Positions 18,803-26,399 of a DNA stretch of 64,000 nucleotides are shown here, piece by piece; the first letter of the stretch is position 1; the number at the start of each line of letters is the position of its first letter. The notes beneath the pieces are model-generated. The model worked only from the letters and a program-made list of their open reading frames with translations. It did no database searches and was not told the origin of the DNA. The DNA is from Nisaea sp. (GTDB taxonomy: Bacteria; Pseudomonadota; Alphaproteobacteria; Thalassobaculales; Thalassobaculaceae), in contig NZ_JAEPQA010000005.1 of NCBI RefSeq assembly GCF_017640745.1, forward strand, positions 119,806 to 183,805. Direction: 5' to 3'. The translations under genes and the position numbers were made by a program.

Positions 18803-20017
18803 TCAGGCTCTCGCAGAGGCCTCGGTTGCCGGCTGCTCGGCACTTCGGATCGCCCAGCGCAGGACCGTGTAGCCGATCACGCCGGAAAGGATGGAGCCGC
18901 TCATCACGCCGAGCCGCACGGCGCGCGCATGCTCCGGATCGCTGAAGGCGAGCGTGCCGATAAAGAGGCTCATGGTGAAACCGATACCGGCCAGCAGCGA
19001 GACGCCATAGATCTGCGCGAAGTTCGTATCTTTCGGCAGCGAGGTGAAGCCGGACTTGATCATCGCAAAGGTAAAGCCGAAGACGCCGATCTGCTTGCCG
19101 AGGAAAAGACCCAGCGCGATACCCAGCGGCAGCGGCTGGAACAGGTCGGCGATCGAGAGGCCGGTCAGCGGAATGCCGGCATTCGCGAAGGCGAAGAGCG
19201 GCATGATCATGAAACCGACCCAGGGCTTCAGGCCATGCTCGAGACGGATCAGCGGCGGCTCCTCGTCCTCGCGGGTGCGGAGCGGGATCGTCAGGCCGAT
19301 CACCACGCCGGCCAGCGTCGCATGCACGCCGGACTTCAGCACCGCGACCCACATGACCGCCCCGACCAGTACGTAGGGCGCAACGCGCGTGACGCCGAGC
19401 CGGTTCATGGCGACCAGCACCACCGCGCCCACCAGCCCGGACAGCAGCGCGGTCTGCGAGAGTTCCGCCGTGTAAAACAGAGCGATGATCACGATCGCCC
19501 CGAGGTCGTCGATGATCGCGAGGGACAGCAGGAAGACCTTGAGAGCCGGCGGCACGCGATTGCCGAGAAGCGCCAGAACCCCGAGCGCGAAGGCAATGTC
19601 GGTCGCCGCCGGGATCGCCCAGCCCTGCATTTCCACCGCCATGCCCCAGGTGAAGAAGAGAAAGATCACGGCGGGCATCGCCATGCCGCCGACCGCCGCA
19701 AAAGTCGGCAATGCGGCCTCGCGCGGATCGGAAAGATGGCCTTCCACCAGCTCCCGTTTGATCTCGAGCGCGACGTAGAAGAAGAAGATCGCCATCAGGC
19801 CGTCGTTGATCCAGAGCAGCAGCGGCTTGTCGATGATGATCTGGCCGACCGCGAAGGTCACCGGGGTCTCAAGCAGCCCGTCATAGGCCCAGGACAGCGA
19901 GGAATTGTCGAGGATCAGCGCGAGGATCGCGGCGAGGAACAGCAGGACGCCCGGCGCCGCCTCGTGGCGCAGCAGGGCGAAAACGGAGCGCGAAGCAGCG
20001 GGTGCGGAAGCCGACAT
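18803..20017 (-). CDS. nhaA: Na+/H+ antiporter NhaA
   Basis: A 404-residue inner-membrane antiporter with about twelve helices that exchanges cytoplasmic Na+ for external protons. The paired aspartates of the ion site are in LAIIDDLGAI, and the conserved AATDIAFALGVLALLG and LLAGIGFTMSLFI segments are present. ATG 20017 (MSASAPAA) follows an AGGA; the 23 extra residues in the track ORF are not family-like. It is monocistronic, with its own terminator downstream and a hairpin just ahead of its ribosome binding site. Confidence 0.94.
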   Translation of the reverse strand: MSASAPAASRSVFALLRHEAAPGVLLFLAAILALILDNSSLSWAYDGLLETPVTFAVGQIIIDKPLLLWINDGLMAIFFFYVALEIKRELVEGHLSDPREAALPTFAAVGGMAMPAVIFLFFTWGMAVEMQGWAIPAATDIAFALGVLALLGNRVPPALKVFLLSLAIIDDLGAIVIIALFYTAELSQTALLSGLVGAVVLVAMNRLGVTRVAPYVLVGAVMWVAVLKSGVHATLAGVVIGLTIPLRTREDEEPPLIRLEHGLKPWVGFMIMPLFAFANAGIPLTGLSIADLFQPLPLGIALGLFLGKQIGVFGFTFAMIKSGFTSLPKDTNFAQIYGVSLLAGIGFTMSLFIGTLAFSDPEHARAVRLGVMSGSILSGVIGYTVLRWAIRSAEQPATEASARA

Positions 20018-20028
20018 GGGAAATCCTG

Positions 20029-20054
20029 ACGTCAGAAATGCGACAAACTGACGT
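20029..20054 (-). promoter_or_regulatory. Hairpin next to nhaA Shine-Dalgarno
   Basis: ACGTCAG and CTGACGT form perfect 7-bp arms around a 12-base loop in the nhaA leader. The 3' arm ends directly before the CAGGA ribosome binding region. It may tune translation or be an operator. Confidence 0.4.
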
Positions 20055-20133
20055 TTATGTAGGGGAATGGATTTGAAATTCAACAAACAGATATAAAATG
20101 ATATAAACGACGACGCAAAAATCAGGCACCGCG

Positions 20134-20319
20134 ATGCTGAGCAAACCGCTTCTGACGATCCACGAGGTCGCCGACCTGTTGAAAATGAAGGAAAGCACGG
20201 TCCGCCACTGGATTCGCGACGGCGATTTGCGTGCGATCAAGATGGGGCGCGACTGGCGAGTGTCGGAAAAGGATCTGGAAAGCTACCTGAACGCCCACGC
20301 CAACAAGCCTGAGGCCTGA
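20134..20319 (+). CDS. Small excisionase-type HTH protein
   Basis: A 61-residue protein that is almost entirely a MerR/excisionase-type helix-turn-helix: LTIHEVADLLKMKESTVRHW then IRDGDLRAIKMGRDWRVS, ending in a KDLESYLN helix. Such proteins bind DNA as small regulators or accessory factors of mobile elements. No integrase is nearby. It is divergent from nhaA across an AT-rich 116-bp gap. The ribosome binding site is weak. Confidence 0.8.
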   Translation: MLSKPLLTIHEVADLLKMKESTVRHWIRDGDLRAIKMGRDWRVSEKDLESYLNAHANKPEA

Positions 20320-20334
20320 GTCCAGAAGCCCCCA

Positions 20335-20419
20335 CCGTCATCCCGGCGCAGGCCGGGACCCAGGGGATCATGGAACCGCACTCTGCATCGCTGGGCCCCG
20401 GCCTCCGCCGGGGTGACGG
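20335..20419. repeat. Palindromic GTCATCCCGG intergenic repeat, copy A
   Basis: An 85-bp element starting CCGTCATCCCGGCGCAGG and ending CGCCGGGGTGACGG. Its two halves are near inverted copies, each able to form a small CCGGC-hairpin. It lies between the HTH gene and the PhnA-like gene. Three relatives lie at 20834, 22378 and 47289. Confidence 0.85.
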
Positions 20420-20433
20420 CATGTGACTAGTTC

Positions 20434-20736
20434 TCACCGCTTGCGCACGAACTCCGTGCGGAGCACGAGGCCCTTGATGCTCTCGTGCCGGCAGTCGATC
20501 TCTTCCGGATTGTCCGTCAGCCGGATCGACTTGATGACGGTGCCCTGCTTCAGGGTCTGCCCCGCGCCTTTCACCTTCAGGTCCTTGATCAGCGTGACCG
20601 AGTCCCCGTCGGCGAGCGTGTTGCCGGCCGCGTCCAGGACCGCGTTCGCCGCCGCCCGCTCGGCCGCGAGCTCAGAGGCCGGCCGCCATTCGCCGGTCGC
20701 TTCGTCGTAGACGTATTCGTCATCCTGATCGGACAT
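20434..20736 (-). CDS. PhnA/YjdM-like domain protein lacking the zinc ribbon cysteines
   Basis: A 100-residue protein whose C-terminal 65 residues match the PhnA/YjdM domain (DGDSVTLIKDLKVKGAG and a final TEFVRK). Family members usually begin with a four-cysteine zinc ribbon. Here that part is reduced to EYVYDEATGEWRPASE with no cysteines. The function of the family is not established despite the alkylphosphonate name. It has its own start at 20736 after an AGAGACCCCC stretch and is flanked by repeat copies A and B. Confidence 0.82.
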   Translation of the reverse strand: MSDQDDEYVYDEATGEWRPASELAAERAAANAVLDAAGNTLADGDSVTLIKDLKVKGAGQTLKQGTVIKSIRLTDNPEEIDCRHESIKGLVLRTEFVRKR

Positions 20737-20833
20737 GGGGGTCTCTTTCCTGCACGGGATCGTGCGGTCCTTATACGCCCCTCGCCCGCCCGCACAACGG
20801 CCATGGGGTCGCACCCCTCAGCACGCACAACGG

Positions 20834-20919
20834 CCGTCATCCCGGCGCAGGCCGGGACCCAGGGGATCGTAGAGCCGTGCCCGTCATCCCTGGGTCCCGA
20901 CCTCCGTCGGGATGACGAC
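20834..20919. repeat. Palindromic GTCATCCCGG intergenic repeat, copy B
   Basis: A second complete copy, CCGTCATCCCGGCGCAGG through GTCGGGATGACGA, with the same two-arm structure and the shared CCCAGGGGATC interior. It sits between the PhnA-like and LysE genes. Confidence 0.85.
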
Positions 20920-20939
20920 TTCGGAAAGCTAGGGCGGCG

Positions 20940-21572
20940 CTACCCCTTCAGCGCCAGCACCCCGCCGAGCGCGACGAACGCCCCGCCGGCCAGCATCTTC
21001 GCCTGCCGGAGCCAGGCGAACCCGCTCGCCCGTGACGCGAGGCGTTCGGCGGCGAAGACATAGACCACCTTGACGCCCCCGACCGAGACCACGGCGATGA
21101 ACGAGAGCAGCGCGATATCCGCTCCGGAAAGGGCGGTCAGATCGAGGAAGGTCGGCAGCAGGCTCGCATAGAAGAGGATCGCCTTCACGTCCCCCATGGT
21201 CAGCAGCAGCCCGGCCATGAAGCTCCCCGCAAGCCCGCCACGCGCGCCCTTCGGTTTCACCGCGGCGCCCTCCCCGGCCACGGGCCGCAACTGGGAACGG
21301 ATCAGCGAGATCCCGAACCAGACGAGATAGGCCGCCGCCGCGTAGCGGATCAGCGCGAACAGCGCCCCGAGCTCCGCCGCCAGCGCCGCCATGCCGAGCA
21401 CCGCGAGCGCGATGAACACCAGGTCCCCGGTCACGATCCCGAGCGCCACCGCGAGCCCGTGCCGCACGCCGGACATCGCCGACCGCGCGACGACGAGCGC
21501 GACGCTGGAACTCGGCAGCGCCGCCATCGCGGCCAGAACGAGGAAAAGTGTGGCGGTGCCGAGGAGAGTCAT
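20940..21572 (-). CDS. LysE-family exporter
   Basis: A 210-residue inner-membrane protein with about six helices of the LysE/RhtB family, which export amino acids or related small molecules. The GIVTGDLVFIALAVLG segment corresponds to the conserved G-xxxGD motif of helix 2, and LLLTMGDVKAILFY to the usual NPK-like turn, here with GDVK. The substrate is unknown. It is upstream of copy B of the palindromic repeat. Confidence 0.85.
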   Translation of the reverse strand: MTLLGTATLFLVLAAMAALPSSSVALVVARSAMSGVRHGLAVALGIVTGDLVFIALAVLGMAALAAELGALFALIRYAAAAYLVWFGISLIRSQLRPVAGEGAAVKPKGARGGLAGSFMAGLLLTMGDVKAILFYASLLPTFLDLTALSGADIALLSFIAVVSVGGVKVVYVFAAERLASRASGFAWLRQAKMLAGGAFVALGGVLALKG

Positions 21573-21588
21573 GACGCCGTGCTCCGTT

Positions 21589-22077
21589 TCAGATCTTGCG
21601 GTCCCGCGCGGAAGGCAGTCCGGGATAGTCGATGACGGTAATCAGCTGGTCGACCTCGCCGCTACCGCAGCAGACCGGCGTCGAGACGGATTCGAAGGCG
21701 ATCCAGGAATTGTTCAGCGACCAGATCGTCGAGCCCTTGCGGAAGGTCGGGACGGCGCGGCCGATGGTCTCGCGGTACCGTCCGAGCATGGCCTCGGCGC
21801 CGATCTTGTACTCGGACTCCGAGACGTATTTGCGGCTGAGGTCACGCCCGATCACGCTGACGATCTCGGTGCCGACGATGCGGTGAAAGAAATCGCGTCC
21901 GCCGTCGACGACCTCGACAATCTGCACATGACCGATCCAGGGCAGCAGGCTCTCCGGCGTGAAATGCGCGCGGTCCGGGATTTCCGCGCCATGGCGGCAC
22001 TCCTGCCAGAAGCGGTGGAAGGAGCGCACGAGCGGGCTGGTGATGGCCTCTTCGGTAACGATGTCGGTCTCAGACAT
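21589..22077 (-). CDS. PAS_5-type sensory protein
   Basis: A 162-residue single-domain protein of the PAS_5 kind common in Rhodospirillales: FHRFWQECR near the N-terminus, then IPDRAHFTPESLLPWIGHV and FFHRIVGTEI. Such proteins have an unknown ligand and no output domain. ATG 22077 is preceded by GGGGAGG. Two adjacent cysteines (VCCGSG) near the C-terminus might bind a cofactor. It is 16 bases upstream of the lysE-like gene, so the two may be co-transcribed. Confidence 0.8.
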   Translation of the reverse strand: MSETDIVTEEAITSPLVRSFHRFWQECRHGAEIPDRAHFTPESLLPWIGHVQIVEVVDGGRDFFHRIVGTEIVSVIGRDLSRKYVSESEYKIGAEAMLGRYRETIGRAVPTFRKGSTIWSLNNSWIAFESVSTPVCCGSGEVDQLITVIDYPGLPSARDRKI

Positions 22078-22476
22078 TCGGGCGCCTCCCCGCATCCACG
22101 CGAGACCTCAAGGCGACGGAGGGCGATCCGCTATGTCCCGAACATTCCTGCAACGATATGTCGACCAGAACCACGCAACATCAAAAGGATAGTCAGGATA
22201 TCCGAGTTCCGGGCCGGCGGCAAAGGGGCGAATTGGGTCGGGTGGCGGCGCCTGTGCGCGAGAGATGGGGGGCGAGGGAGAGATGAGCAGGATTTCCCGC
22301 TAACTTCGGGTGTCCCGCCAATTTCAAACGAGTCGTGTGTCCATTTAATCTCGCCGCTCAAAATCGCCACGTAAATACCGTCATCCCGGATCGGGGTCCG
22401 GGATGACGAATTGTTGTTGTGGACTTGGCTGTATGTTGAATTAATCTAAACAAATAAAATCTCAAGGCGCGAACGA
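22078..22476. other. 399-bp gene-poor stretch with one repeat
   Basis: No supported coding sequence. It holds repeat copy C (22378-22409). Base composition falls from GC-rich to AT-rich near 22330, marking the start of a lower-GC patch that continues through the small gene at 22477. I see no tRNA or integrase. Confidence 0.6.
22378..22409. repeat. Short palindromic GTCATCCCGG repeat, copy C
   Basis: CCGTCATCCCGGATCGGGGT continues to GGGATGACGAA and is a single perfect hairpin (GTCATCCCGGA with TCCGGGATGAC), a minimal version of the longer copies. Confidence 0.8.
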
Positions 22477-22752
22477 ATGACAACCCTACGTATCCGCCGG
22501 TCCTATCGAATAGGCTTACTACTAATCGAACTTGTTTTATTCGTTTGCATATTTGTCTCTATTCCATCCAATCAAAGCGCGTCGTCAAAGCCTTACTACA
22601 TTTTGCAATTGAGGAATGTGTTTGGTGAGTGGAACGACGCTCTCTTGGTCTTTGGATATGCGGATAATGCTTATGCGTGTAAGGAAGTGCTTGAAGCGAT
22701 GACGGCAAAGAATCCAGCTCGACTATACAGATGTGTTCGTAAGACCGAATGA
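22477..22752 (+). CDS. Hypothetical small membrane-anchored protein
   Basis: A 91-residue protein with one N-terminal hydrophobic segment (IGLLLIELVLFVCIFVSI) that could be a signal anchor, followed by a short outer domain with two cysteines (ACKEV, YRCVRK). Its codons are AT-rich (TTA, ATA, TTT) unlike the neighbours, which suggests recent acquisition or an orphan gene. There is a modest AAGGCG upstream of the ATG. No family recognised; it may not be expressed. Confidence 0.5.
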   Translation: MTTLRIRRSYRIGLLLIELVLFVCIFVSIPSNQSASSKPYYILQLRNVFGEWNDALLVFGYADNAYACKEVLEAMTAKNPARLYRCVRKTE

Positions 22753-22785
22753 ATGACAGCTTATAAAAAAAAGGAGTTGCGCAGA

Positions 22786-23190
22786 TCACTGCTGCTGAAT
22801 GTTACTCCCAACCCGATACCCCAACACCAGCTCGTCCCCCGTCTTCCCCCGGATCCCCCAGTTCGTCCTCGGCGTTTCGAAGATCGTGATCTCCACATCC
22901 TCGACCGGGATGCCGAGCCCCGCCGGGACCCGCTCCATGATCGCGTGCAGCAGCGCCCTCTTCGTCTCCGGCGCCCGGCCCTCGAACATGGAGATCTCGA
23001 TCACCGTATAGGCGGACGTCCGGTCGGCCGGGCGGATGAAATCCTCCGGTTCGAGCGGGATGAAGCGGTGGAAGCGCTTCTCCTCGGGCAGTTTCAGGAA
23101 TTCGGTCGAGCAGCCGTGCAGGATGTCGGACAGGCGCGACCGGTGGCGCGCGAGATGGGCGCGCTCACCGTAGATCTTGTAATGAGCCAT
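22786..23190 (-). CDS. Tautomerase-superfamily protein without Pro-1
   Basis: A 134-residue protein resembling the Tautomerase_2 group: an N-terminal beta-alpha unit, then HRFIPLEPEDFIRP and a second unit with VIEISMFEGRAPETKRAL. Tautomerases use a proline exposed after Met removal. Here the second residue is alanine (MAHYKIYG), so the usual catalytic base is missing unless the start is wrong; no in-frame Met-Pro is seen. It is followed by a small membrane-protein gene 8 bases upstream on the same strand. Confidence 0.75.
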   Translation of the reverse strand: MAHYKIYGERAHLARHRSRLSDILHGCSTEFLKLPEEKRFHRFIPLEPEDFIRPADRTSAYTVIEISMFEGRAPETKRALLHAIMERVPAGLGIPVEDVEITIFETPRTNWGIRGKTGDELVLGYRVGSNIQQQ

Positions 23191-23198
23191 GGGAGGGC

Positions 23199-23498
23199 TC
23201 AGCCGTCGTCGCGGGTCTCGGACGCGGCGGCCTGCGCCTTCTCCTGCCGCTTCTGGCGCCAGAGCGAATAGACATACATGACCGCACCGAACACGAGGCC
23301 ATAGACCACGGCGCGGTAGACGTCCTCGCCGGTCACCTCGGTGCTCGGGCCAAGCCAGCCCTGCGCCTGGGCGCCGAGCATCAGGATGCAGAGCACGACG
23401 CCGTTGAAGACGCCGCGCCAGAGCGGCTTCTCCAGGATGAAGGGTTTGCGTTCTTCCCTCCCAGTCCCGGGGGTCCCGGATCCGTTCTCGCCGCTCAT
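23199..23498 (-). CDS. Small membrane protein, unknown function
   Basis: A 99-residue protein with two hydrophobic segments (FNGVVLCILMLGAQAQGWLG and VYGLVFGAVMYVYSLW) and charged ends. It has a clear GAGGGAAA ribosome binding site. It lies 19 bases after the hydroxyacyl-CoA dehydrogenase gene start region's neighbour (that gene ends at 23518 upstream) and just before the tautomerase-like gene, so it could belong to the same transcript. No family recognised. Confidence 0.7.
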   Translation of the reverse strand: MSGENGSGTPGTGREERKPFILEKPLWRGVFNGVVLCILMLGAQAQGWLGPSTEVTGEDVYRAVVYGLVFGAVMYVYSLWRQKRQEKAQAAASETRDDG

Positions 23499-23517
23499 TG
23501 CATTTCCCTCACGTCAC

Positions 23518-25026
23518 TCAGTTGGGCGTTTTGATATCGAGGCCCAATTGTGCCCGACGGCGGAGCCAGAGGCTAGGCCGGTAACGGTCGTCGCCGCTGA
23601 CGGCATGCATCGCCGCCATGATGGCGAAGGCGCGCTCGACGCCGAGATCGGCGACGATCTCCAGCGGGCCGAGCGGATAGTTCAGGCCGAGCTTCATGGC
23701 GAGGTCGATGCTGTCCGGATCGGCGATGCCGATCTGCGCCATCTCGCAGCCGAGATTGCCGACCATGCCGCGGATGCGCTGGGCGATGAAGCCGGCGCTG
23801 TCCTTGATCGCCGTCACCTTGCGCCCGTTCTTCTGCAGCGCCGCCGAGACCGCGTTGAGCGCGTCTTCCGACGCCCCCGGCGCGGACATGATCGTCACCC
23901 TTTTGGAGGTATCGCCGGTCACGTCGATGGCGACGAGACGGGTGTGGTCGATGCCCATGCGGCTGGCGAAGGTGGCGCAATCCTCGCCGAAGAGCGCGGC
24001 GACGATCGGCGAGGAGCCGTCGTCGGTCTCGTCGAGCGCGACGCCCGCCAGCAGGTCGTCCAGTTCCGGCGCGTGCGCGGCGCCATGGATCTGCACCGCC
24101 GCGGCGGCCGAGGTCTCGTGATCCGGGCTCGGCGGATCGATCTCCTGCCCCTTTTCGTCATAGCGGAAATGGCCGATGCCGGTCTTCCGCCCGAAGCGGC
24201 CCGCGTCGTAGAGCGCCTTGTGCAGCGGCACGGTGCGCAGGCGCGGATCGTAGCTGTACTGCTCGTGAACGATCATCGAGACCGGGTAGTTCACGTCGAT
24301 CCCGGTCAGGTCCATGAGCTGGAACGGGCCCATGCGGAAATGCCCGCAATCGCGCATCACCGCATCGACCTGGGCCGGCGTCGCGACGCCCTCGTGCACC
24401 ACGGCGAGGCCCTCGGTGGTGAAAGCGCGGCCGCCGAAATTCACCAGGAAGCCCGGTGCGTCCTTCACCTTCACGGGCGTACGGCCCATGCGCTCGCCGA
24501 GGGCGCAGAGCCCGTCCATCACCCATTCCTCGGTGCCCGGTCCGCGGATCACCTCGACGAGGCGCATCAGCGGCACGGGATTGAAGAAATGGAAGCCTGC
24601 GACCCGCTCCGGGCGCTTGCAGACCCGCGCGATGGAGCCGATCGGCAGCGAGGAGGTGTTGGAGGTCAGCAGGCAGTCTTCGGCGACATGTTCCTCGAGC
24701 TCGGCGAAGACCTTCTGCTTCACCTCGAGATTCTCGAAGATCGCCTCGACCACGCACTGGCAATCCCTGAAGTCGGCGAGGCTGGAGGCGACGGTGACCC
24801 GCTCCGCCATCGCGGCGACAGCGTCGGCCGTCAGCTTGCCTTTCTCGACCAGACGCTCGAGGCGCGAGATCACCTGCGCCTTGCCGGCCGCGGCGGCGCC
24901 CTCCTTGGCGTCGAACAGCACGACGTTCATCTCGCCCTGGAGGGAGACCTGCACGATCCCCTGCCCCATGGCTCCCGCACCGATCACACCGACGGTGAGA
25001 CCGGCTTTTCCCGCATCGAATGTCAT
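23518..25026 (-). CDS. 3-hydroxyacyl-CoA dehydrogenase (PaaH/PaaC-like)
   Basis: A 502-residue NAD-dependent dehydrogenase oxidising a 3-hydroxyacyl-CoA to the 3-oxo form. The Rossmann motif is GVIGAGAMGQGI near residue 13, with HFFNPVPLMRLVEVI at the catalytic region, and there are two C-terminal helical domains (KDAPGFLVNFGGR and KDSAGFIAQRI), the duplicated layout of the PaaH group. It starts 4 bases after the thiolase stop. The ATG at 25026 is preceded by AAAAGG; the track start is a TTG. With the thiolase it forms the lower part of phenylacetate-type or general beta-oxidation. Confidence 0.9.
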   Translation of the reverse strand: MTFDAGKAGLTVGVIGAGAMGQGIVQVSLQGEMNVVLFDAKEGAAAAGKAQVISRLERLVEKGKLTADAVAAMAERVTVASSLADFRDCQCVVEAIFENLEVKQKVFAELEEHVAEDCLLTSNTSSLPIGSIARVCKRPERVAGFHFFNPVPLMRLVEVIRGPGTEEWVMDGLCALGERMGRTPVKVKDAPGFLVNFGGRAFTTEGLAVVHEGVATPAQVDAVMRDCGHFRMGPFQLMDLTGIDVNYPVSMIVHEQYSYDPRLRTVPLHKALYDAGRFGRKTGIGHFRYDEKGQEIDPPSPDHETSAAAAVQIHGAAHAPELDDLLAGVALDETDDGSSPIVAALFGEDCATFASRMGIDHTRLVAIDVTGDTSKRVTIMSAPGASEDALNAVSAALQKNGRKVTAIKDSAGFIAQRIRGMVGNLGCEMAQIGIADPDSIDLAMKLGLNYPLGPLEIVADLGVERAFAIMAAMHAVSGDDRYRPSLWLRRRAQLGLDIKTPN

Positions 25027-25030
25027 CGCA

Positions 25031-26239
25031 TCAGACCTTTTCAATGATGGTCGCCATGCCCTGGCCGACGCCGATGCACATGGTGCAGAGCGCGTATTTG
25101 CCGCCCTTGTCCTGCAGCTCCTCGGTCGCGGTCATGATCAGGCGCGCGCCGCTGGCGCCGAGCGGATGGCCGAGCGCGATGGCGCCGCCGTTCGGGTTCA
25201 CCCGCTCGTCGTCGTCGTCGATGCCGAGATCGCGCAGCGAGGCGAGCACCTGGGCCGCGAAGGCCTCGTTCAGTTCCATCACGGAAAGGTCGCCGACCTT
25301 GAGACCGGCGCGCTCCAGCACCTTGCGGCTGGCCGGGATCGGGCCGACGCCCATGATCCGCGGCTCGACGCCGGCGGCGGCACCGGTGACGATGCGGGCG
25401 CGCGGGGTCAGGCCATGACGCCTGGCGGCTTCCTCGGAGCAGACGATCATCGCCGCCGCGCCGTCATTGACGCCGCTGGCATTGCCCGCCGTGACGGAAC
25501 CGCCTTCCTTGCGGAACGGGGTGCCGAGCTTGGCGAGCGCCTCGGCGGTCGTGTCCGGGCGCGGATGCTCGTCCGTGTCGACCACGGTGACGGCGCCCTT
25601 GCGGCCCTGGATCTCGACCGCGGCGATCTCGCGCGCAAGACGGCCGTTCGCCAGCGCCTTGCCGGCGCGCTGCTGGGAGCGCAGCGCGAAGGCGTCCTGG
25701 TCCTCGCGGCTGATCTGGAACTGCTCGGCGACGTTCTCCGCCGTCTCCGGCATGGAATCGGTGCCGTACTGCTTCTGCATCTGCGGATTGATGAAGCGCC
25801 AGCCGATGGTGGTATCGTAGATCTCGGCATTGCGGTCGAAGGCGCTGGTCGCCTTGCCCATGACGAAGGGCGCGCGGGACATGCTCTCGACGCCGCCGGC
25901 GATGAAGAAATCGCCCTCGCCGGAGCGGATCGCGCGGGCCGCGGCATTCACCGCCTCCATGCCCGAGGCGCAGAGCCGGTTGACCGTCGCGCCCGGCACT
26001 TCCGGTGACAGGCCGGCCAGCAGCAGGGCCATGCGGGCGACATTGCGGTTGTCCTCGCCGGCCTGGTTGACGCAGCCGTAATAGACGTCGTCGAGATCGT
26101 TCCAGTCGACCGAGCCGTTGCGCGCCATCAGGCTCTTGATCGGATGCGCCGCCAGATCGTCCGCGCGGACCGCGGAGAGCGCGCCGCCATAGCGGCCAAT
26201 GGGGGTGCGGATCGCATCGCAGATGAAGGCTTCGGTCAT
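25031..26239 (-). CDS. Thiolase (PaaJ/PcaF-like, 3-oxoadipyl-CoA/acetyl-CoA acyltransferase)
   Basis: A 402-residue thiolase cleaving a 3-oxoacyl-CoA with CoA. The nucleophilic cysteine is in NRLCASGMEAV, the histidine in ALGHPLGASGARL and the second cysteine in CTMCIGVGQG. The overall sequence (TIGWRFINPQMQ, ETAENVAEQFQISREDQD) is like 3-oxoadipyl-CoA thiolases. No paaABCDE or paaK gene is visible in the window, so a phenylacetate role is inference. It is first in a minus-strand operon, divergent from the enoyl-CoA hydratase. Confidence 0.9.
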   Translation of the reverse strand: MTEAFICDAIRTPIGRYGGALSAVRADDLAAHPIKSLMARNGSVDWNDLDDVYYGCVNQAGEDNRNVARMALLLAGLSPEVPGATVNRLCASGMEAVNAAARAIRSGEGDFFIAGGVESMSRAPFVMGKATSAFDRNAEIYDTTIGWRFINPQMQKQYGTDSMPETAENVAEQFQISREDQDAFALRSQQRAGKALANGRLAREIAAVEIQGRKGAVTVVDTDEHPRPDTTAEALAKLGTPFRKEGGSVTAGNASGVNDGAAAMIVCSEEAARRHGLTPRARIVTGAAAGVEPRIMGVGPIPASRKVLERAGLKVGDLSVMELNEAFAAQVLASLRDLGIDDDDERVNPNGGAIALGHPLGASGARLIMTATEELQDKGGKYALCTMCIGVGQGMATIIEKV

Positions 26240-26263
26240 GTCGGCGGCTCCCAATGAGTTTTT

Positions 26264-26317
26264 TGCGAAACTGAATTTCGCAGCTTATTGTCGCGTGCAG
26301 TATGCACAGCCTAATAT
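26264..26317. promoter_or_regulatory. Divergent promoter/operator between thiolase and enoyl-CoA hydratase
   Basis: Two inverted repeats lie here: TGCGAAA-N5-TTTCGCA (26264-26282) and GTGCA-N3-TGCAC (26295-26307). A plausible sigma-70 promoter for the plus strand is TTGTCG (26288-26293) with TAATAT (26312-26317) at 18-base spacing, which places the second palindrome inside the spacer. This is good placement for a repressor coupling both operons; the regulator is unknown. Confidence 0.5.
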
Positions 26318-26399
26318 CCCGGTCAATTTCCACTCGGGAAGCATAATCTTGCCGTCCGCGCCCTCACCTCCGGACGGTGCCAAGCCAAGGGAGCAAACA

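Noticed and set aside
20134-20420. Integration site or mobile element near the excisionase-like HTH gene
   Set aside because: No integrase, tRNA or direct repeats were seen; only the small HTH gene and palindromic repeats are present.
22131-22370. 79-residue minus ORF in the gene-poor stretch
   Set aside because: No family features, an arginine/proline-rich composition and overlap with the repeat edge; likely chance.
22764-22792. T-run (minus strand) after the tautomerase gene as a terminator
   Set aside because: The only stem (GCAG/CTGC) is 4 bp and about 8 bases from the T-run, too weak and too distant.
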